DNA of 64,000 nucleotides from Paraescarpia echinospica. Taxonomy: Eukaryota; Annelida; Polychaeta; Sabellida; Siboglinidae. Below, piece after piece: positions 31,146-44,895 of this stretch; positions within the stretch are counted from its first letter, which is position 1; each line of letters starts with the position of its first letter. Below the pieces are notes generated by a model that was not told the DNA's origin, searched no databases, and was given only the letters and a program-made list of their open reading frames with translations. Where the stretch lies: assembly GCA_020002185.1 (NCBI GenBank), contig CM034541.1:34037852-34101851 (forward strand), read 5' to 3'. Both the position numbers and the translations under genes were made by a program.

Positions 31146-33705
31146 ATACCAGAGTTAATAAGTGAACAATATGTTGTATGCAATAATAAAACAACAGAGT
31201 ATACAATGTAGTAGAAAGCCAAAACGTAGAGTTAATTGATATTGCTGCCATAAAATTATAGTGTATGATACGCGACGTACGCGTGTACAAGTTATAATAA
31301 ATACTGTGGGCAACACGAAGGCACTCCCAAAATATTCTCGTACCAGAATTGACTTTGCGAATTAACATTAATAATTCAAAACTGTTAGTAATATACTTGA
31401 AATTTGTACTATATTTTATTGGATAACCTAAAAACAATTACAGTGTTTTATGATTTATAAAGTGAATATTTTGTTTCGAAACTATATTAAAAGCTCGCGC
31501 TGTGTCAATACAATATGGCAGATGGATGCTCAAGATTATTGTTGTCGTGTCGCTTTTCACTCTGGGTCGTCTGCAATAAAGCCAGTGCACCATTTGGTAA
31601 GTAGACATACATCATACGATATGTGTGCTTTAAACAACACTTATCTATAATCAAACATGCATAGGGGGTAAAAAAAATAACCACGAATGAGATATAACAT
31701 GATGATTAGCAGCAACACATCGTCATCTCATCTGTCGTCAGATAACAATTTTGACGTTTGGTTCATGCAGTCGCCTTAGCGTTGTAAACGTCTGTCAGGG
31801 TTTCCTTCGGTTTCTATCGTACAAGTATGAAAACTAATATTTCACCTTTGAATAGGTGCAAGTCAACTGACAGGTAACTGGAAAATTCCCTGCATATCGT
31901 CTTAATATAATTTTCGTATAATTTTTCAAAACTCAGACAAAAGGTTTGTTGGTATACCGTCTCTGTCAGTCTGTGTTGTCTCCCATAACCCATTCATTGA
32001 TTCATAAAATTAATCAAACGGGGTAAAAATTAAAGATTGATCCGAAACCCAAGCCAAAATTTTGCCTGAGCCATGTTGAATTTATTTCGGACAGTAGACT
32101 AACATTCTCATAGCCAAGATCAAACCACACTACATAATCATGATAAGGTGGCCTTTGGCTTTGTCTCTGTATGTTCATTGATAATTGGCAGAGTTCTTTT
32201 GTTAGGATATTTATGCCAATGAGAATTTAAAGATTGAGATCACAGCAGTTAAACATAATGTTTTAACTCAATGCAACCTTAATAAGCTTTATAAACCATG
32301 CATATACATCGGGGTCAGAACACGTGTCAATGGAGTTCTTGGTGCAGCTGCTGGTGGCAGATACACGAACACAGTACTGTACTTCACAACATGGTCTCAT
32401 TTTATGGATCCCAACCACCGTATTATAATGAGGTGTGACTGTACTTCCCAAATGAATAAATTTTAAATGTTAGCTTCCTACTCCCAAAAGATTCAGAGAG
32501 GAAATTAATTTTGTACAGGTCTTTCGGTAGCACCTAGTTTTTGCACGTAAATTAATGACTTTATGATTTCAACAATGTTTTGAAATCTAATAACTCACCT
32601 AGCTCAGTAATGTGTACAGCTAGAGCCTTGAAATTGTGTTTGTTTGTGTGCGTGCGTTCGTAGTGCATGTGTGTGCCTTTAGTGGAAGCTAAATGTTGCT
32701 ATTGTGTCTGCAATTATGACCGCCACTATGAAGGCATGCTAAGGGGACAGCAAATGTACATTTTGCAGATGTATTCCGCCAAAGTGTCCCCAAAGCAATG
32801 GTTTTATTTTCTCTAATAATATTTATATTTTATACAATTATCAGTTGACAAGTGCACACAATATTTAGTAACAATAATACTAATAAAAACAAACTTAATT
32901 TAAAATGTGTGATTCAATATATATTGATACAACACAACGGTGCACGTTTATTATCCATGCACGGACACACACACACACAAACATACACGCGCACGCATGC
33001 ATGCATGTGTTTAGCGTTTACTCTGACACATAGATAGAATATGGACATTTCAATTTTTTGCAATCAAAAATAGTATTAAATCTGAAATTTTTTAAGCAAA
33101 ACAGGCATATATATGTCAGAAATGTGGCAGTAAAATTTTTTTTTTATTGAGGAATGACAATGCATAAATTTAAGTTCTAAGTTTTTAACCTGACATCACT
33201 GCTCTGGTGCCTAGTGATTAAATGGTTTAAAAAGTATTACTGGCACCACCTGGTGACTGTATTAAAAGTGCTCGCCATAGAGAAAAACTTCTGGCAAAGA
33301 AATATAAACAAAGCCATTGAGGTTCAAGAGAGGTGACCAGTAATTAATATTAGCTACAATCTTCCCGCGATTCTTTCAACTGCTGTCATGTGATGATCAC
33401 CAACATCACATGATGACCAAGAGTGATTCAGTAAAATGCTGATGGAGAGAGCAACATTGAGAGGCTGCTGAAAGCTCCGTTTGATTCAGACAGATAACTG
33501 TACTTCCAAATTTTGAATCTACCCGACTCCAGAAGCAATATACATGTACATGGTTTAAAAATAAAATATGCAGACTTCAATTATTACTGAACATTCTTCA
33601 GGATAGTTCTTTTTTAGATCAAAAACTTTCATTTTTTCATATCCAAAGTGTATTTTTACCTGGTAGATGGTAGAGGCTTTCATCTAACATCTCACGCTGA
33701 CTTCT
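31146..33705. other. AT-rich intergenic sequence
   Basis: No coding region, RNA gene or structured repeat recognised. A ~90-bp stretch near 32160-32250 resembles 18765-18835 (both with ATTGGCARAG and ATGCCAATG), so some of it is old dispersed repeat. Confidence 0.4.
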
Positions 33706-33993
33706 TCAGTACCGATGACGCTGAATGACGTCATCGTACAAGTGAGGCAGTTCGTAATTGCCCTCATCTCTGTTGATGGGTGGTCTGGTTTTCCAGATCC
33801 ACATGGCTTCCTTGATATGCCGGACTCTTCGGTTGGGTTCCTTGTCTACAATTTTCACTCTCTCCCAGTCTATGATGTGGTTTTCAGTTGTGGCATGGTC
33901 TGTAAGGGTGGATTTATTGATGGTAGACAAATCTTTTTTCCTGCTCCTTGTGTATTTCTTATTTTTCAAGTTGTCTACGTCCTGCGTATGTGA
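33706..33993 (-). pseudogene. Penelope-like element, GIY-YIG C-terminal fragment
   Basis: The minus-strand translation contains STLTDHATTENHIIDWERVK, then KIVDKEPNRRVRHIKEAMWI and PPINRDEGNYELPHLYDD, ending with a stop at 33706. This is the pattern of the downstream part of the GIY-YIG endonuclease domain of Penelope-like retroelements. The RT and the GIY-YIG core are missing, so this is a 5'-truncated relic. A similar fragment occurs twice further right. Confidence 0.8.
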
Positions 33994-35009
33994 ACAAATC
34001 GCGAATCCACTGATTTTGAGATTTCCCCTGAAAATTATTCTTTGGTATTCGTTTTATCGATTGCTACTCTAGCTACCCTCTAATTAACTCTGTTTTGTGT
34101 ATTTTAAAGTGATTTTTGTAGAGCTGTGCGAAGTGTTCCGCTCAATTTCTTTAAAATAACGCCGAAAATGCCAGTAATGGCGCGCGTTCGCAACTGCTAA
34201 TTTTGGAACGCTCCTAACATATGAGATATCACCACGAAGTTTGACGCGTCATCTTCCCATATATGGGCATAAATATGCTAATAACTACATTGTGTGACCT
34301 CCAGAGAGCTTGGAAGATGCCCCCTGTTAGGCCAGCTGTGTAAACAATTCGGATCATGTGGTAGCAAATGCAACTGCGTGACCCAGGCAGCTGTTCTCAT
34401 TGGTTCTGTGATGGGTCATTTACATAATCTGTAAACACACGCATGCGCACCATGTATTTCCACCGCGTCACTGCCTACCCAGATAGCGATTAAGAAGGCG
34501 AAGCTGTTAAATTCGGATGGAAGTGATTGCGCACAGATTTACAGTTTTGATCAAGGAGTATTTTTTGGAAGACTTGACGGATGGAAGCGAGGCGGACTAG
34601 GACAAAATTTTAGCAAGATCTGTCCACGTTAACTAAGGTACATTTCATGAAACATAACGAATATTTTGCATCAACTTTGACGGCCGTTTTCTGAGTTTGA
34701 AGGTTTCTACCCCACATGTGTTTGTTAAGCCATAACTTCAGTTAGAATTAAAATATCTTCTTACATGATACACCGTGTGAAAGCAGAGATTCTGCTCTTT
34801 CTAACGCTACTAATAACTCAATATTAAAAATTTCCGACATGCAACTCATTTCGTTAAGATGGGTCACATATATAGGTACGGTTATTAATTGTTCATAACC
34901 AGATTGGCCTGAGTTGGGTCATATACCATAATTTCCCACATGAATGCCCAGGGCATTTAAATTGGAAAATCCTGGAGAGGGGGGTGGCATTTACGCGAGC
35001 ATGGGTGTT

Positions 35010-35695
35010 TAGATGAGTGGCATTTATGAAAGCGGGGCATTTAGAATGTGGCATCAAGAGAACAGGGTATCATTTGGATCCATCACTAGTACTAGTAACA
35101 GATATCCGGACATCACGAGATCCCAACTCTTCATTGGTATACGAGGGAGCGATATCACACATGGTCTGGTCCATGTTCCCTATGTTGCGATCTGTGTAAC
35201 CAACCTGCCTTCTCAATCTTAGATGAACGATCTGGTCTTTGATGTCAGTCATAAGATCAGTGAACTCCTCTGGAACCTTCTGAGCTTCATTTGTGCCCCG
35301 ACGAATACTGATGTGATTCCTTTTCTTCCAATGTCTTACCCAGCCATCCGATCCTTTAAACTCTTGCACCACTGCAACACCCCTGGCCACCTCAAGAGCT
35401 TTCCCTTTCAGGTCACCATTGCTGACAGCATGACCATTAGCCTGTTCTTCCAAGAGAAAGTCTAATACTGCCATGTCCAGTTCAAGGCACACCTCACTAC
35501 CAGCACCTAGCCTCTTCTTCTTAGCTGCAACGCCTCGACTGTTGGCTCTCAATGTGTCTTCAACCTTCAGCCATTCCCGCACTCACTTCCTTTCAACTCC
35601 AAATTCCCACGCTGTTTTTGCCACCACCTCACCATTCTGAGAATGCCAGTCATTGATCTGTTGCTTGTATTTCACAGAATACCCATGATGATAGA
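35010..35695 (-). pseudogene. Pogo/Tigger-type (Tc1-mariner superfamily) transposase relic
   Basis: On the minus strand, reading starts around 35695 with a helix-turn-helix (NGEVVAKTAWEFGVERK, an in-frame stop at 35583-35585, then VREWLK). It continues through a CENP-B-type DNA-binding domain (LLEEQANGHAVSNGDLKGKA, GSDGWVRHWKKRNHISIRR) into the start of the catalytic core, where NMDQTM holds the expected first Asp. A second in-frame stop follows SDGSK near 35067, after which PVLLMP still resembles the family. The rest of the core is absent. Confidence 0.8.
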
Positions 35696-36065
35696 TCTAC
35701 CGATATGTGCAAATAAATATTGAAACAATTTGAGCTGCTGTCGATGATTATGATCAAAATACAATTTGCAAATGCCTTGTGTGTTGTGCACATGCGAAGC
35801 TTTGCCAGGAAATATGCTGCCGGTATTACGTCACATCTCATTATCATTGTCAAACATGGCGGCGCCCATCGATCACCAGAAGCCGTCAAGATCAGCAATA
35901 TTTCATCGAAAATCTCTGGATACTCGAGACAATTCAGTAAGTGAAGCTTCCATTTGATAAATAACGCCTTCTGGTTTAAAATATGACGTGTTTTGCGACT
36001 GACAAATCATAGAATTGAACAGAATCAGACATTTATTCGCCGATAAATTACGATGGCTGAAATGT

Positions 36066-36330
36066 ACTGTATACACCTGTATTAACGTGAGTACATCACA
36101 GTATTCAGTTGAATTTACGCACGTGTTTATGTGAGAATTTCACTTGAAATCAGTTAAACACACAATAATCTTATGGAAATGGGCAACTTTGATGAGAAAA
36201 TGTATTATTTGAGAGAAGCTAATAAATACTTCATCCAAAGTGGGTTAGGGGGGTTATACGAAATTCTGACCAAGAGGGGGGTGGGCATTTACGCGAGCAA
36301 GGGCGTTTACGCGGGCGAATACAGTATATA
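36066..36330. repeat. Possible MITE with pogo-like ends
   Basis: The left edge TACTGTATACACC and the right edge GGGCGAATACAGTA are imperfect inverted matches. The right edge is preceded by GGGCATTTACGCGAGCA, also found at 34981-34999. It could be the end of the pogo element whose relic lies at 35010-35695. Confidence 0.3.
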
Positions 36331-36339
36331 CCTGGTAGG

Positions 36340-37720
36340 CCACATATCAAAGGCTAATACAGCTACCCAAAGGCCAATTCCAGAACATTAGACAAAGCCA
36401 ATTAATAAAAAGTCTAAACTGTCACAAATGTCTAGATGCATGTTAAATCATTCTGTCGCTCGCGTGTGACATGTTGAATTGCCAGTGTTGAATGAGTATT
36501 GGAGCATGCAGACTGCACCATCTGCCAGTGCATGACATTGTTGCCCCTGACAACACAGTGCATTTGCACCTAAACACATAGCCACCATTTTTGTATGGCC
36601 CACCGAAACAATCGTGTATCTATGCCAACGCATGCTCAAAGCAAAGTTTGTTTAATGTTTATTGTCTCACAGGTTCATAAATACATTCAAACACTTTTTT
36701 AAGTAAAACATCAATATGATGATGGCGTACAAAATTCAAATGTCAGATGGAAATTTTTTTGTTTTCTTGAGTCAGCCAGTGCTGGTGAAGCTTGATATAT
36801 TCATCACATTCCGACGCATATGTAAATGTCAACAACATGACTATTAATACATTATTAAAATGCAGTTATGCTGGTAGTAAAATTACTAACTACCGGTATA
36901 CAAAGTTAATAAACACATTATGAAGTTTATTAACAGTAACATTAATCATATTACATTTAATAATTGACTCCACAAATGTCTATGAACATATAACTGTGAG
37001 CCTTGCTACCACGAAAACTGGTTATTATCTTGGATTTGGGCCAATTTTTTGTAGTTTCCGTGGCATATTTTCAAACTTAGCGCTATTATGAATTATTTCT
37101 CCTCCATACTAGCACGCACCGCACCTCGAAGAACGCTTGGAAAATAAGTGAAACTATTAACATGATCAGATCTGACATGATTTTCTCCCCTTTTAAGCGG
37201 TTTGGGCTCACCTGAGAAGTATGCAGCAAGTGCAGAGATAGGGGCCTAGTGACACCATTAGCCATATTCAAACAAAAGTTAGCGATGCTAGCAGTTTGTT
37301 TTCAATGGGTAAATCCCCTTACAAAATGGGTTTTTATTAATTGTGAACTAATATGAATACCCACAGATTTTCAGGAAGTATGAATGGTCACAGCATTTGT
37401 GGTTCAGTCAGGAGTAAATGCCAGATTTGTGGTTCAGCGTGACGGCATGGAAACTGTTAATTTATTGGCTGAAATTTGTCTGGTGTGGCAAGACTGGACT
37501 AGCTGGTGATGCCGTTTCACTGGTTCACACTCCACTATCATAACCAGAGCAAGGACATTGCTTTTCCACGCAAAATCATCAACAGTTTCCTTTGCTCTGA
37601 TGGAGACTTGTACCTCGGCATAATACCGTGCTTAACCATTCTGTTCTGTTGCATCTCTGAGCTCAGGGTCTGGATGATTTAAGAATTAATTCTACTATTA
37701 TGGTAGTGTATTATAATTTT
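36340..37720. other. Intergenic sequence, nothing recognised
   Basis: AT-rich with only short ORFs lacking motifs. No match to other parts of the window was noticed before 37721. Confidence 0.45.
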
Positions 37721-38484
37721 TTGTTTAACGTAACAGAATTTGCCGTTCTGCCTCCCAGTTAGCTGCACTGACCAAGTGGAGTGCAGGAACAAATGATTGA
37801 TCAATGGTATTTTTGATGGGCAGTAATCAATACACGTTGTACGTACACAACCTGCATGAAATGCATAACACAGTCCATGAATAGTCATGAGCAGTGATTA
37901 ATGCAACGTTCTCACTCGTTGCTACATTTTCTTGAACAATAACGAAAGCCTGGCCAGTTCCATGGTGGAAGCACCTTGTTACTGAGGTGGGGGGGGGGGT
38001 GTCACTGGACATGGTGTCACAATTTATGTGCTGTCACCATGCAGTTACATTAAGCACCTGGCTTCACATATATATCTATATCTGTATTTTGATGGCAAAA
38101 TGTCCTATGGACACAACATGCCAGTTGCTCGTTGGGTTACATTTTTTAGATGTTGGATGAGATTACTCTGGAATGAATTTGATGATTTACATGAAACAAT
38201 GCTTGGAGGTTGAGAATTCCACTCTTATTGTGGTTGGGAAGAAACCGTTTCAAAATATATTTGATGAATGCTTGATTTGAATATCTGTAGCTAGTGTAGT
38301 TTGTGCAGTAGCAGCAGGTTTAGCAATTTATACCCATCTTTAATTAATTAATAATCATGTCAATCATGGTGCAGCGTTTCCTAGTCACAACAAAACTAGG
38401 ATCCATAATCTGGCATTCAAGTTTCAAAGTTGATTCGTCACTGGGGGCTGAATATCTCATGTTGCTGATGTCTGCTGCAAATGC

Positions 38485-38715
38485 CTGTCGATGAGTAGAG
38501 TGCAAGGCTGTTGATCGAGGAGACGGTGGTTCGATTCCACCCGCTGCCATTTCAAAACTTAGGCAATTTCATTCACCTCACGTTGCCTGTGTCTTTTGGA
38601 AGAAACAGTAAAAGCCGTTGGTCCCTTCTGTCTGGTGTCTATCTCAGGGGAAGTAAAAGACCCCACACAGGGCGTAAATGTGTAACCTGTCGTAGACTCA
38701 CAGAGTGGTGGTCTC
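38485..38715 (+). repeat. tRNA-derived SINE, copy 1
   Basis: GTGGTTCGATTCCACCC is a strong B box with its T-stem. The preceding GTAGAGTGCAAGGCTGTTGA fits a degenerate tRNA D-arm and anticodon region. The following body contains GGAAGAAACAGTAAAAGCC and GGGGAAGTAAAAGACCC, resembling central domains shared by many marine invertebrate SINEs (from memory). The ORF reading GIEPPSPRST across the tRNA part is spurious. Confidence 0.6.
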
Positions 38716-40369
38716 TTTAACCCACTGAATCTCGCTCCCAACATCTGGAGTTGCTTCACGGTCTGGCATGTGAGACACGCGGAGCAGGCAGTGTATGTAG
38801 TATAGATATATATACACTGTATCATTGGACCCACTGGGTCCCATATGAATGTAATGTATAAATACATACAGATCTATACATTGACGTTTTAGAAGAACTA
38901 CGACAGTGGCATGCTCCCTTGCACTGTTGCAGTAACCACACTGCACATTTTTGTTAAGTGGGTGTGATAGTGGGACCATGACCCCCCACAGCAGGGACCA
39001 CCTAGCATGCTCTGGCTGGGTTACAAGTATGGATACTCCAGGATTTAAATCAGATTCTGGTTAATTCATTTATGTATTACTACTATTATTTCGATTACTT
39101 AAAGATCATGCAGGCCAGTTATGTTTTAACACTTCATACAATTAAGTAACATGGGTGAGACCCAGAAATGACAGTTGTATTATAAAATGGTACAATTGAA
39201 TTAATGACGAAAATGTCACAAATGAGTATTGATTTAAATCTATTCACTGAGATGAGATAACTCACAATGTAAACAATGGATAAACATGTTGATGTTATCA
39301 GTACGTAATCATGGAGGATTAAACTGATAGTAGACTATGTAACTTTTATAAAATTGATTAGGTTCAGTAGAAATTATAAAGAATTAATTAAAAACTAATA
39401 ATTTAGATTAAATTGCAATGTGTGAAAACAAATTCATTGAAGAGAAAACTACATTTGATTTTATCAACAACCATGAGGCAATCCAAAGAGACATTGTATC
39501 AGTTCAGCTGTGAGACAAACAGACAAACAGCAATAACAGTCAATTTGGCCAGTTAATCAAAAGAATCAAATATTTAGCCAATCAGTCGATTTGAATAATT
39601 AACAAAATAGATCAAACAAACCTGATTATTCAGAAGTGCAGTGATAGAAATAGACCAAAATTTTCATTTTCTGGACAAATTAGTTTTGAAAACTACTTGT
39701 CCAAGCAGTTGTCATGGGCAATCAATGCTTTTGGATAAGTATAAATAAATTACTTATTTTTAAATGAATACAAGGACAATCTTCCTGCTGTTTTGTTGCA
39801 TGTATATCTGAATAACCTGTGGAGAACAGCACAATTTGATCTCGTTTTTAAGTTCTGAAATACACATGAACACAACATTATAATTGCAAATATGTCCCTT
39901 TAACAATGCTTTTCATCACGAATATTAAGAATACATGCTACATGATGTATGCCATTATTTTAGTTATGCTAATGGTGAAAGCTTTTACTGATACCAATTG
40001 GTGATGTATTAAAAACACACAAAGGTACTTTATTATCTGTAGTGTAAGAAAAATATGGAAACTGTAGATTTGTTAGGGAATGTCCAATAAATAATCTGAC
40101 AAAATATTAACATGACCAGGAAAATTGTAATCAACTGTGGTGTTTGCCATGCAGTACTACTATCAGTGTGAAGTGGCGGCCAGGCCTGGGCTGGCTGAAT
40201 AAGGTCTCTGTGTGCATTAACAATGTCAGTGTCCACTGCACAAGGCAGATGTATTGATTCTTATGAGCAGTCTAATTAAACAGGGTCAGACAAGTGAGAT
40301 GTAGACCAGCTCGGTTCTTGCAAGATATCATTGTACTGTGTGGGAACATCACATGTCATGGATGAAAGG

Positions 40370-40590
40370 TCAGTCAGATTGGTAGTAGCATTGTACTGTC
40401 AGACTGGCATAGCTACCTTCCACAATGCTAAGTGATATGTCAGTCAGGTTTATAGTGGCATTGTACTGTCAGACTGGCATAGCTACCTTCCACAATGCTA
40501 AGTGATATGTCAGTCAGGTTTATAGTGGCATTGTACTGTCTGACTGGCATAACTTCCATAGTGCTGCATGATATGTTAGTCAGGTTGGTG
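40370..40590. repeat. 70-bp tandem repeat, copy 1 (two full units plus diverged edges)
   Basis: The unit begins GATATGTCAGTCAGGTTTAT and includes ACTGGCATAGCTACCTTCC. Near-identical units recur at 70-bp spacing from about 40434, flanked by diverged units on either side. The matching array in copy 2 of the block has five such units. Confidence 0.9.
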
Positions 40591-40649
40591 TTGTACAGCA
40601 TAGTTAGTATAATAGGGATCTGTACCCTGATGTTTTGTAAGCATTAAAA

Positions 40650-40890
40650 ATGGGGCGCCATCACAGACAACATGACACAGCAAAATCATATAGTAGACTG
40701 GTAGGGGGTCAAATTTGTGGAGTCGGACTGGAGGACAAGAGACATCAAAGAAGCGATCTGGATTAGAAAAACCAAGGACTGCATGAACCGAGACAAAGGA
40801 CGGTACAGGCCGGGCTTTCATACATCTATGACGATCTCTTGGAAGAGCCACCCAGGGCACCGCCGTGGGGGGTACACACCGGAGTGATTA
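40650..40890 (+). pseudogene. Penelope-like GIY-YIG fragment, copy 1
   Basis: The plus strand reads TDNMTQQNHIVDW, a stop, then GVKFVESDWRTRDIKEAIWI and RKTKDCMNRDKGRY, the same region as the relic at 33706-33993. An in-frame stop and frame loss after GRY show it is dead. A stem-loop (GACTACC and GGTAGTC, 40904-40931) follows directly. Confidence 0.75.
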
Positions 40891-41836
40891 TGTCTGCGCT
40901 GAAGGACTACCATGTCGCCATCTAGCGGTAGTCGTCTGAAAAAAAATGCAGAAAGCAGTGAAAATGTCATAAGAACAAAAGGTGAACTGACTGTGAAATA
41001 CGTAAAAATATCACTCATTTGAACCACCCAGTCTGATTCTGAATGTCTGATGAACCTCTTCACTCTTAGCCAATCCATGGATATAACATCAGCCACCAGT
41101 TCTAAATCACTTTGGGAGCCGATCTACATGGCTGTGCAGTACTGTATCTTGTCACCGACATCGCAGACAATGTCCTCAGTGAGAGAGACAGAGCCGGGTG
41201 AGGAATGTTTCATATTCATGCCGTCATGGTGGCATCAGTACCAACATTGGCATCGCCAATGTTACTACACTTGCCGGTCTTCAACTCATTCTCAACAACA
41301 GTAGTTAATCAACTACAGTCTAGGGCGCAGTAGTTTTTATATGTGCTTCATTATGGCTCGTGTGGCAGAAAACAATCCAGGATTTAAATGTACGCCAAGT
41401 CATTGTCAAAACAGCTGTCCAGATCAGTCCCTGTACACGTAATGTGTGACTTCTTGTGGACTCAGGTTCTCACCAAAATCTCTGCATCAGCCTTGACCAG
41501 AGCTGTATTTTGTATTCTTAATTACAAATGTATGACTCATCATCACCACCTGGCACAATACTACATTGACTTCAGCACTGACTTTTGCCTGCGGTGATGT
41601 TATTACCAAGCCCTGCTTTGCTCCAATTTCAGTATTACATACATTCTTTGTAGTTATAGTGCGTTATCATAGAAACAAACGAGGACATTGGGGTTATAAC
41701 TTAGAGAAAGATGACACTGGACTGATTTATCTTCCTAGAGCAGGTGGCTATGACGTCATTTGGGTTAGCTTGCATTTAAACCCATAGTTCTTTCTTTTCA
41801 TATTTTATTTATCAGTCATGAATAATGATAGAGGCA

Positions 41837-43739
41837 GGATACGAATGTAACTTATAGTTATACTTAGGAGAGCTAAGTATAACTTGTATACGAATGTAAC
41901 TTATAGTTATACTTAGGAGAGCTAAGTATAACTTGGATACGAATGTAACTTATAGTTATACTTAGGAGAGCTAAGTATAACTTGTATACGAATACAACTT
42001 ATAGTTATACTTAGGAGAGCTAAGTATAACTTGGATATGAATGTAACTTATAGTTATACTTAGGAGAGCTAAGTATAACTTGTATACGAATACAACTTAT
42101 AGTTATACTTAGGAGAGCTAAGTATAACTTGTATACGAATGTAACTTATAGTTATACTTAGGAGAACTAAGTATAACTTGGATACGAATGTAACTTATAG
42201 TTATACTTAGGAGAGCTAAGTATAACTTGTATACGAATGTAACTTATAGTTATACTTAGGAGAACTAAGTATAACTTGGATACGAATGTAACTTATAGTT
42301 ATACTTAGGAGAGCTAAGTATAACTTGTATACGAATGTAACTTATAGTTATACTTAGGAGAACTAAGTATAACTTGGATACGAATGTAACTTATAGTTAT
42401 ACTTAGGAGAGCTAAGTATAACTTGTATACGAATGTAACTTATAGTTATACTTAGGAGAACTAAGTATAACTTGGATACGAATGTAACTTATAGTTATAC
42501 TTAGCAGAGCTAAGTATAACTTGTATACGAATGTAACTTATAGTTATACTTAGGAGAGGTAAGTATAACTTGTATACGAATGTAACTTATAGTTATAGTT
42601 AGCAGAGCTAAGTATAACTTGTATACGAATGTAACTTATAGTTATACTTAGGAGAGCTAAGTATAACTTGTATACGAATGTAACTAATAGTTATACTTAG
42701 GAGAGCTAAGTATAACTTGGATACGAATGTAACTTATAGTTATACTTAGGAGAGCTAAGTATAACTTGTATACGAATGTAACTTATAGTTATACTTAGGA
42801 GAGCTAAGTATAACTAACTTGTATACGAATGTAACTTATAGTTATACTTAGGAGAACTAAGTATAACTTGGATACGAATGTAACTTATAGTTATACTTAG
42901 GAGAGCTAAGTATAACTTGTATACGAATGTAACTTATAGTTATACTTAGGAGAGCTAAGTATAACTTGGATACGAATGTAACTTATAGTTATACTTAGCA
43001 GAGCTAAGTATAACTTGTATACGAATGTAACTTATAGTTATACTTAGGAGAGCTAAGTATACTTGTATACGAATGTAACTTATAGTTATACTTAGCAGAG
43101 CTAAGTATAACTTGTATACGAATGTAACTTATAGTTATACTTAGGAGAGCTAAGTATAACTTGTATACGAATGTAACTTATAGTTATACTTAGGAGAACT
43201 AAGTATAACTTGGATACGAATGTAACTTATAGTTATACTTAGGAGAGCTAAGTATAACTTGTATACGAATGTAACTTATAGTTATACTTAGGAGAACTAA
43301 GTATAACTTGGATACGAATGTAACTTATAGTTATACTTAGCAGAGCTAAGTATAACTTGTATACGAATGTAACTTATAGTTATACTTAGGAGAGGTAAGT
43401 ATAACTTGTATACGAATGTAACTTATAGTTATAGTTAGCAGAGCTAAGTATAACTTGTATACGAATGTAACTTATAGTTATACTTAGGAGAGCTAAGTAT
43501 AACTTGTATACGAATGTAACTAATAGTTATACTTAGGAGAGCTAAGTATAACTTGGATACGAATGTAACTTATAGTTATACTTAGGAGAGCTAAGTATAA
43601 CTTGTATACGAATGTAACTTATAGTTATACTTAGGAGAGCTAAGTATAACTTGTATACGAATGTAACTTATAGTTATACTTAGGAGAGCTAAGTATAACT
43701 TGTATACGAATGTAACTTATAGTTATACTTAGGAGAGCT
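41837..43739. repeat. 49-bp hairpin satellite, copy 1 (~39 units)
   Basis: Each unit is about 49 bp and contains the inverted arms AGTTATACTTAG and CTAAGTATAACT around a 5-base spacer (GAGAG, GAGAA or CAGAG). Units alternate between TTGTATACG and TTGGATACG junctions, giving patches of 98-bp higher order. There is no ORF and no flanking protein. Confidence 0.97.
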
Positions 43740-44895
43740 TACAGTTTCTGTCATAATATAACATCCAGTGTCATATCAGTGTCTTTATTAAGACATTGAC
43801 CATGACAAAGCCAAATTTCACCATCGTTCCATCACATAGAAATATACCTTAATCTCGATATGCCTTCATATTGCCAAACAGATTGTATTACATGGATATT
43901 TAAGTATGTATGAAGTATCAGTCTGATGCGAAACACACGTCGAATGTTAGAGAGATTTTTACATCAGTTCTGCATTGTTCCGCGTTGTTCCGCGGTTTAT
44001 AGAGCTCCGACATTTTGGAACGTCAACAATAGCATGAACGCATGTCATGTTTGATGTTGTCTAGGCAACGTCAAGACGTTATTAATCGTGTTATTTGTAG
44101 CAAATACATCGTGTTCAGTACAACCTACAAATTAATGCCGTCAGATCACAGCGTTATCTGTGATTAAGAATCATCGTGTCACAAGATTTGTATTAGCATA
44201 TGTCAATAACAAGGAAAAACTACTCCAGCTTCCAAGACAAAATGAAGTAACATTGATTATTGTTGTGTGCACTGACAATTCAGTATCCGTTTCGTATTGT
44301 GTCATTTGTTCCATGTTTAAATGCGTCGGTGAAAGTTTATATTGAAGTGCAGCTATAATTGTTATAAACCTGGTTGGCTTGTCATCAAAATATTGCATTG
44401 CCACGGAATTGCGCGATGCACGAAATTGGGACACTCTAGATGTATACCGTTTTGATAATAAGGTTAATGGAAATCATTATGAATATACCGTGGCATGAAT
44501 AATACTTTGAGCAAGTTCATGAAAGTGTGCCTACTGGCCCATATTTCGATTTTTTGGTTTTTAAGGTGTTTACTGTAATTGAGACATTGCATTTATTGTA
44601 CAATATAACTGTATGCCTAATTTTACTTGCATACAGTTGGTGGAAATAAAATACTACTTTTATTTCATTATATCAATTATATTATTAAATATAACATATA
44701 CCGGTATATATATATATAATATGCCAGAAATATATAAATCGTAATTGATTACTCTCAAATTCTAAGTTATGATACATTTCAATAGTAATCATTTGTGGTG
44801 TAATCACCCCACCCTTGGTATTGGCCTTTATATCTATAATGTCTCAACTTCTATTTCCAACATAATTATCTGTAAAGATAAGCAGTATCCAACCA

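Noticed and set aside
38344..38550. Small protein beginning MAAGGIEPPSPRST
   Set aside because: It is the antisense reading of the tRNA-like head of a SINE; such ORFs are common annotation artefacts.
40818..41304. Possible gene with overlapping ORFs containing SQSMDITSATSSKS
   Set aside because: Present in both blocks but with no recognised domain or splice context; probably part of an unidentified repeat next to the Penelope fragment.
41837..43739. CRISPR array
   Set aside because: Units are contiguous and near-identical with no unique spacers, in an animal genome with no cas genes.
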